Assembly (NCBI GenBank): GCA_964483405.1
Contig: CAZABC010000058.1
Coordinates: 1-9,094 of the forward strand
DNA length: 9,094 nt
From: CAZABC01 sp964483405
GTDB lineage: Bacteria; Chloroflexota; Limnocylindria; Limnocylindrales; CSP1-4
Direction of reading: 5' to 3'
Shown: in pieces, positions 6,131 through 9,094 of the stretch
How positions within the stretch are numbered: position 1 is the first letter of the stretch
How the letters are laid out: every line of letters starts with the position of its first letter
Program-made: the position numbers and the translations under genes
The notes under the pieces: generated by a model
The model's input: the letters and a program-made list of their open reading frames with translations, nothing else
The model's database searches: none
Told to the model about the DNA's origin: nothing

Positions 6131-7305
6131 CAGACCGGCCCGATGTTCGCCCGGGTCAGCCCGGCGACGTTGACCCGGCCGGCGCCGACGACGTAGACGG
6201 CGTGCTCCTCCTTGAGCCGGCGGACCTGCTCGGGGGCGAGACCGAGAAGCGAGAACATCCCGCGCTGACGGAGGAGGCCGGTGTGGTCGCCGGGGACGCC
6301 GGCCGCGGCGAGCCCGGCGACGAACGCCCGCCGGTTGCCGTTGATCCGGTCGCGCATCATCGTGACCTCGTCCTCCCAGCGCGCCCGCAGCTCCGGGTCG
6401 CCGAGGATGGTCGCGACGATCTCGCCGCCGTGGGCCGGCGGGTTCGAGTAGTTCGAGCGGACCGCGAGCTTGGCGTGGGTCAGCAGCGTCGAGGCCTCGC
6501 GCGCGTCCGCGCCGACGAGCGACAGGGCCCCGACCCGCTCGTCGTAGAGGGCGACGTTCTTCGAGAAGCTCGACGCGACGAGCAGCTCGCGGCCGGGTCG
6601 GACGAGCTCGAGCAGGCCGGCGGCGTCCTCGCGGAGCCCGTCGCCGAAGCCCTGGTAGGCGAAGTCGACGAGCGGCAGCAGCCCGCGCTCGTCGATCACG
6701 TCGCCGATCGCCCGCCACTGGTCGGCCGTCGGGTCGATGCCGGTCGGGTTGTGGCAGCAGGCGTGGACGACGACGACGTCGCCCGGCGCCGCGGCCCGGA
6801 GCCCGTCGAGCATCGCCGGGAGGTCGAGGGTCCGGGTCGCCGGGTCGAGGTACGGGTAGGTCCGCGTCCGCAGGCCGGCCGCGGTGAAGACCTGGGGATG
6901 GTTCGGCCACGTGGGCGAGCTCAGCCAGACGGTCGCCTCGGGTCGGATCGAGCGGACGAGGTCGGCCGCGACCCGGAGCGCGCCGGTCCCACCCGGCGCA
7001 TGGAGCGTCTCGACCCGGCCCTCCGCGAGCGCCGTGTGGACGGCGCCGAAGAGGAGCTCGCGGACCGCCCGGGTGTACGCCGGATCGCCGGCGATCGGCT
7101 TGTAGAGCTTGGTCGTCTGGGCGGCGAGGATCCGCGCCTCGGCCTCGGCCACCGTCCCGAGGACCGGCGTGATCCCGGTCTCGTCGACGTAGACGCCCGA
7201 GGCGAGGCTGACCTTGCCGGGCCGGGGGTCGGCCTGGAACTCCTCGAACAGGCCGAGGATGGCGTCGGGCGGGAGCGGCTCCAGGTGGCCGAACAGCGAG
7301 GCCAT
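6106..7305 (-). CDS. Aromatic/aspartate aminotransferase (class I, PLP-dependent)
   Basis: The protein has 399 residues, the full length of the AspC/TyrB family, and transfers the amino group of aspartate or aromatic amino acids to 2-oxoglutarate in the cytoplasm. The motifs follow the family order: SLASGVYVDETGITPVL (33-49), TTKLYKPIAGDPAY (64-77), PGGTGALR (104-111), SSPTWPNH (129-136), HACCHNPTGIDPT (181-193, Asn186 contacts the cofactor), DFAYQGFG (214-221, Asp214 and Tyr217), SSFSKN (245-250, Lys249 is the Schiff-base lysine) and GRVNVAGL (376-383, Arg377 binds the substrate carboxylate). All catalytic residues are present. The reading cannot separate AspC from TyrB preference. It is the last gene of a three-gene minus operon; its ATG lies 3 bp after the SRPBCC stop and has only weak Shine-Dalgarno pairing. 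Its tail overlaps the VTC gene by 25 nt. Confidence 0.93.
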   Translation of the reverse strand: MASLFGHLEPLPPDAILGLFEEFQADPRPGKVSLASGVYVDETGITPVLGTVAEAEARILAAQTTKLYKPIAGDPAYTRAVRELLFGAVHTALAEGRVETLHAPGGTGALRVAADLVRSIRPEATVWLSSPTWPNHPQVFTAAGLRTRTYPYLDPATRTLDLPAMLDGLRAAAPGDVVVVHACCHNPTGIDPTADQWRAIGDVIDERGLLPLVDFAYQGFGDGLREDAAGLLELVRPGRELLVASSFSKNVALYDERVGALSLVGADAREASTLLTHAKLAVRSNYSNPPAHGGEIVATILGDPELRARWEDEVTMMRDRINGNRRAFVAGLAAAGVPGDHTGLLRQRGMFSLLGLAPEQVRRLKEEHAVYVVGAGRVNVAGLTRANIGPVCQAIAAVS

Positions 7306-7308
7306 CGC

Positions 7309-7755
7309 TCAGGCGCGCTCCCGCGCGTCGACGCTGAAGTCGATGAAGGCGCGCAGCAGCGTCGCCGTCTCGCCCCAGCCCTCGAGCGCCTCGGCGTAGG
7401 CGTCGAGCCCGCCGGGCTCGTCGATCGGGAACGGGCCGTCCTCGATCTTGACCCGGCTGCCCATGCCGGCCGGCGCGACGTCGACGGTGACGGTCGTCAC
7501 GAGCGCGTCGTCCTTGCCCCACGGCCAGCGGAAGACGAAGCGGTGGTTCGGCTCGGTGCTGACGACGTCCCACCAGATCCGCTGGTCGTGCCAGACGAGG
7601 GTCGAGCGGGAGCCGGGGGCGAGCGAGCCCTCGATCCGCTGCGGGAACCAGCGGGCGAGCTCCTCGGGGTCGGACCAGGCCCGGAAGACCCGCTCCGGCG
7701 TGGCGTCCAGTCGGCGCCGGACGCGGACCCAGCGCTCGTTCTCCTTGGGGCTCAC
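7309..7755 (-). CDS. SRPBCC / AHSA1-domain protein
   Basis: The protein has 148 residues and forms a single START-like (SRPBCC) domain of the activator-of-Hsp90-ATPase-1 group. It reads RVRRRLDATPERVFRAWSDP (11-30), then ELARWFPQ (32-39), SLAPGSRSTLVW (44-55), VVSTEPNHRFVFRW (64-77), TVTVDV (88-93) and GWGETATLLRAFID (126-139). In this family the conserved 'V..Ra.t.P.eRVFrAWtdPe.l..Wf.P' opening starts a helix-grip fold with a hydrophobic cavity. The ligand is generally unknown, and many members are small stress- or lipid-related proteins. The start is GTG at 7755. No ATG is available, GGAGGG lies 8 nt upstream, and the GTGA overlaps the HD gene's stop. It is the middle gene of the HD-SRPBCC-aminotransferase operon, and nothing in the context names a ligand. 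Confidence 0.85.
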   Translation of the reverse strand: MSPKENERWVRVRRRLDATPERVFRAWSDPEELARWFPQRIEGSLAPGSRSTLVWHDQRIWWDVVSTEPNHRFVFRWPWGKDDALVTTVTVDVAPAGMGSRVKIEDGPFPIDEPGGLDAYAEALEGWGETATLLRAFIDFSVDARERA

Positions 7756-8318
7756 AGTCCCAGCCCTCCGCGGACGCCCTTGAGGCCTTCGACGACGTTC
7801 ATGACGTGCTCCTCGAACGGGATGCCGAGCTCCTCGGCGCCGCGGACGACCTGCGAGCGGTCGACCTGGCGGGCGAAGCCCTTGTCGCGCAGCTTCTTCT
7901 CGACCGAGCGGACGTCGACCTCGTCGAGGCTCCGGTTCGGCCGGACGAGGGCGACGGCGATGACGAACCCGCTCATCTCGTCGCAAGCGTAGACCGTCTT
8001 CGCGAGAAGGCTCGTCCGCGGGACGCCGGTGTGGTCGCCGTGCCCCAGGACCGCCTCGACCACGACCTCCGGGTAGCCGAGCCGGCGGAGCTCCTCCGCG
8101 CCGCGGACCGGGTGCGTCTCGGGATGGCGCTCGTAGTCGAAGTCGTGGAGCAGCCCGGCGACCCGCCAGGTGTCAAGCTCGGGCTCGACGATCCCGAAGC
8201 GATGCTCGCCGTACCAGGCGACGGCGGCCTCGACGGCCAGGCCGTGCTTGACCATCCGGTCGGTCGTCGTCCACTCGGTAAGGAGCGCCCAGGCGTCGGC
8301 GCGGGTCGGGGTCGGCAT
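7752..8318 (-). CDS. HD-domain hydrolase
   Basis: The protein has 188 residues. The metal-binding HD pattern is intact: MVKHGLAVE (22-30, His25), LLHDFDYERHPETHP (56-70, His58-Asp59), LGHGDHTG (91-98, His93/His96) and YACDEMSGFV (110-119, Asp113). The tail contains SVEKKLRDKGFARQVDR (138-154) and ELGIPFEEHV (163-172). This matches the well-spread small 'HD domain-containing hydrolase' family, predicted phosphohydrolases with unidentified substrate, with length typical for it. ATG at 8318 is chosen because the conserved helix begins soon after. An in-frame ATG at 8339 would add seven residues. Neither start has a clear Shine-Dalgarno site, so a very short leader or leaderless mRNA is possible. 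It is the first gene of the minus operon, and its TGA overlaps the next gene's GTG. Confidence 0.87.
   Translation of the reverse strand: MPTPTRADAWALLTEWTTTDRMVKHGLAVEAAVAWYGEHRFGIVEPELDTWRVAGLLHDFDYERHPETHPVRGAEELRRLGYPEVVVEAVLGHGDHTGVPRTSLLAKTVYACDEMSGFVIAVALVRPNRSLDEVDVRSVEKKLRDKGFARQVDRSQVVRGAEELGIPFEEHVMNVVEGLKGVRGGLGL
7764..7769 (-). promoter_or_regulatory. Ribosome binding site supporting the GTG start of the SRPBCC gene
   Basis: GGAGGG is followed by 8 nt and then GTG on the minus strand, inside the 3' end of the HD gene. It decides the non-ATG start at 7755. Confidence 0.6.
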
Positions 8319-8327
8319 CGTGCCACG

Positions 8328-8333
8328 AGGGTA
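8328..8333 (-). promoter_or_regulatory. Candidate -10 box for the HD-hydrolase operon
   Basis: The minus strand reads TACCCT (TAnnnT type) 9 nt before the ATG at 8318, which would give an almost leaderless transcript. This fits the absence of a ribosome site. No -35 hexamer is evident, so it is tentative. Confidence 0.25.
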
Positions 8334-8348
8334 CGGCATCGGGAACCC

Positions 8349-8358
8349 ACGCCGGCGT
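8349..8358. repeat. 10-bp palindrome in the 58-bp divergent gap
   Basis: ACGCCGGCGT is a perfect palindrome, and CGGCGTC is partly repeated right after it at 8361-8367. It lies between the divergent HD-hydrolase and small lipoprotein genes, where a shared operator would be expected. The evidence is weak. Confidence 0.25.
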
Positions 8359-8376
8359 CCCGGCGTCGGTAGGCCG

Positions 8377-8805
8377 ATGCGAACCCCGATCGCCGCCCTG
8401 CTCGTCCTCGTCGTCCTCGCCGTCCTCGTCGCCGCGTGCTCGAGCGGTGCGACCCCCGGTCCGTCCGGGTCGCCGGGCGCCTCGCCCGGGACCTCGCCGG
8501 GCGCGTCGGCGCCGACCGGCCCGATCGACAACGCCGAGGCGGCCGTCGCCGCCGTCCTCGCCACCGACCCACGGTTCGCCGGCATCGGCCCGCTCGACCC
8601 CGACCTGATCGGGCAGAGCGCCTGGTACACCGTCGAGCCGACGTCGGACGGCTGGACCGTGGTCGTCCGGATCGGCTGGGGCGACTGCCCGGCCGGCTGC
8701 ATCGACGAGCACACCTGGACCTACGCGGTGTCGACCGCCGGCGAGGTCACGCTCATGGCCGAGGTCGGCCCCGAGGTCCCGCCCGAGGGCGCCCCGGAGT
8801 CGTAG
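8377..8805 (+). CDS. Small lipoprotein with CPAGC motif
   Basis: The protein has 142 residues. Residues 1-21 form a lipoprotein signal (a long Leu/Val/Ala core, LVAAC with Cys21). They are followed by a Gly/Ser/Pro linker (22-47) with the repeated theme SPGxSPG. The mature domain (48-135) begins NAEAAVAAVLATDPRFAGI (52-70) and carries WYTVEP (83-88), GWTVVVRIGWGDCPAGCIDEHTW (92-114) and a beta-rich end. The DCPAGC...HxW pattern with Cys104 and Cys108 recurs in secreted hypothetical proteins and may form a disulfide; no function is known. The start at 8377 is the only ATG that yields the signal peptide, and only a weak GTAGG precedes it. It is divergent from the HD hydrolase with 58 bp between starts. 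The downstream region is repeat-rich and non-coding. Confidence 0.8.
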   Translation: MRTPIAALLVLVVLAVLVAACSSGATPGPSGSPGASPGTSPGASAPTGPIDNAEAAVAAVLATDPRFAGIGPLDPDLIGQSAWYTVEPTSDGWTVVVRIGWGDCPAGCIDEHTWTYAVSTAGEVTLMAEVGPEVPPEGAPES

Positions 8806-8824
8806 GCTTCCGCCGCGCCCCCCC

Positions 8825-8875
8825 GCGCTCCATCCGCGTCGCTGCATGACATGCACAGAGCCGGATGCCGATCCG
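8825..8875. repeat. 51-bp duplicated element, copy 1, with two-tier dyad
   Basis: This copy is identical to 8900-8950. It holds an inner dyad TGCATG-A-CATGCA (8843-8855) and outer arms CATCCG (8831-8836) and CGGATG (8862-8867), all symmetric about base 8849. CGGAT can also pair with the following ATCCG (8871-8875) around a GCCG loop. A centre of one base favours a protein-binding DNA dyad rather than an RNA hairpin for the inner part. Confidence 0.85.
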
Positions 8876-8899
8876 GGGGCCCCGGCCCGACCGCCCCCT

Positions 8900-8950
8900 G
8901 CGCTCCATCCGCGTCGCTGCATGACATGCACAGAGCCGGATGCCGATCCG
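8900..8950. repeat. 51-bp duplicated element, copy 2
   Basis: This is an exact direct copy of 8825-8875, offset by 75 bp. The dyad centre is at base 8924, with inner arms 8918-8923 and 8925-8930 and outer arms 8906-8911 and 8937-8942. The 24 bp between the copies is only C/G-rich. Its end borders the G-run region. Confidence 0.85.
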
Positions 8951-8951
8951 T

Positions 8952-8972
8952 GGGGCCCGGGCGGGGTCCGGG
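8952..8972 (+). other. Canonical G-quadruplex-type motif
   Basis: Four G-runs (GGGG, GGG, GGGG, GGG) are separated by loops of 3, 1 and 3 bases, which fits the G3+N1-7 rule on the plus strand. Two loops are rich in C, so Watson-Crick hairpins could compete. Confidence 0.4.
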
Positions 8973-8976
8973 TCAG

Positions 8977-9048
8977 ACGCCGGGGCCGGGTCCCACGCTG
9001 GGGCCGGGTCCCACGCTGGGGCCGGGTCCCGCCGCGGGTCCGGGCCCG
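8977..9048. repeat. 18-bp tandem repeat, three close copies plus one degenerate
   Basis: The units are 8977-8994, 8995-9012 and 9013-9030. Copies 2 and 3 are identical (ACGCTGGGGCCGGGTCCC) and copy 1 differs by one base. A fourth unit at 9031-9048 is degenerate. The array lies between the duplicated 51-bp elements and the apparent gene start at 9078. Confidence 0.8.
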
Positions 9049-9060
9049 CTCACGGGGGCC

Positions 9061-9077
9061 TGTGGCAGACTGGCGGC
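9061..9077 (+). promoter_or_regulatory. Candidate extended -10 promoter giving a leaderless transcript
   Basis: TGG-CAGACT (9063-9071) fits an extended -10 (TGn plus a variant of TAnnnT). It is followed by exactly 6 nt and then ATG at 9078, so transcription would start at or beside the start codon. No ribosome site and no clear -35 are visible. Confidence 0.4.
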
Positions 9078-9094
9078 ATGGGTCGCACCCTCGC
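9078..9094 (+). CDS. Probable start of a new gene (partial, cut by window end)
   Basis: ATG at 9078 opens a frame MGRTL... that runs to the end of the window. Only five complete codons are visible, so no identity can be given. The call rests on the promoter-like sequence placed immediately before it. Confidence 0.35.

Noticed and set aside
5176..7992. 938-residue plus-strand open frame spanning the VTC gene and the minus operon
   Set aside because: Composition is Arg/Pro/Gly/Asp-rich without any domain. It runs antisense to three genes with clear family motifs, a usual artefact in very GC-rich DNA.
8721..8931. Small minus-strand open frames that repeat MSCSDADGA or HVMQRRGWSAGG
   Set aside because: The peptide repetition comes from the duplicated 51-bp DNA element. 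It appears in two frames at once and has no ribosome site, so a DNA-level repeat explains it better.
8825..8950. CRISPR array
   Set aside because: There are only two copies with a 24-bp low-complexity spacer, a 51-bp unit length and no cas genes in the window.

Overview
The window is very GC-rich, with near-saturated G or C at third codon positions. Genes are tightly packed: convergent genes overlap at their ends and co-directional genes overlap by 4 nt. Several secreted proteins are lipoproteins or Sec substrates with Ser/Thr/Pro/Gly-rich linkers. This style suggests an uncultured Chloroflexota lineage (Limnocylindria/Ellin6529-like) or a deep actinobacterium. That placement is an inference from style and protein families; no marker gene is present.

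Layout. 1-178: possible 3' end of an unrecognised plus-strand gene. 111-518 (-): small secreted hypothetical protein. 759-1304 (+): flavodoxin-domain protein, overlapping tail-to-tail with 1288-2895 (-), a lipoprotein of the CapA/PGA_cap family. 3070-6130 (+): a three-gene operon, namely a Cthe_2159-type carbohydrate-binding beta-helix lipoprotein, a DUF4956 membrane protein and a VTC-type polyphosphate polymerase domain protein. The last two are joined by an ATGA overlap. 6106-8318 (-): a second three-gene operon (HD hydrolase, SRPBCC/AHSA1 protein, aromatic/aspartate aminotransferase), with a GTGA overlap and a 3-bp gap. 8377-8805 (+): small lipoprotein divergent from that operon. 8806-9077: non-coding, repeat-rich. 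9078 onward: apparent start of a new plus-strand gene behind a leaderless-type promoter.

Functional theme. The central block (about 1.3-6.1 kb) looks like a cell-envelope module. A CapA-like lipoprotein is divergent from the carbohydrate-binding lipoprotein / DUF4956 / VTC trio. That trio recurs in bacteria, often with a CotH kinase, which is absent here; its physiological role is not settled. The flanking genes look like ordinary metabolism.

Most notable non-coding signals: (1) a 35-nt near-perfect inverted repeat (16-bp arms, one bulged base) that contains the capA-like start codon; (2) a duplicated 51-bp element with a 37-bp two-tier dyad, copies 75 bp apart, followed by a G-quadruplex-type motif and an 18-bp tandem repeat just upstream of the last gene.
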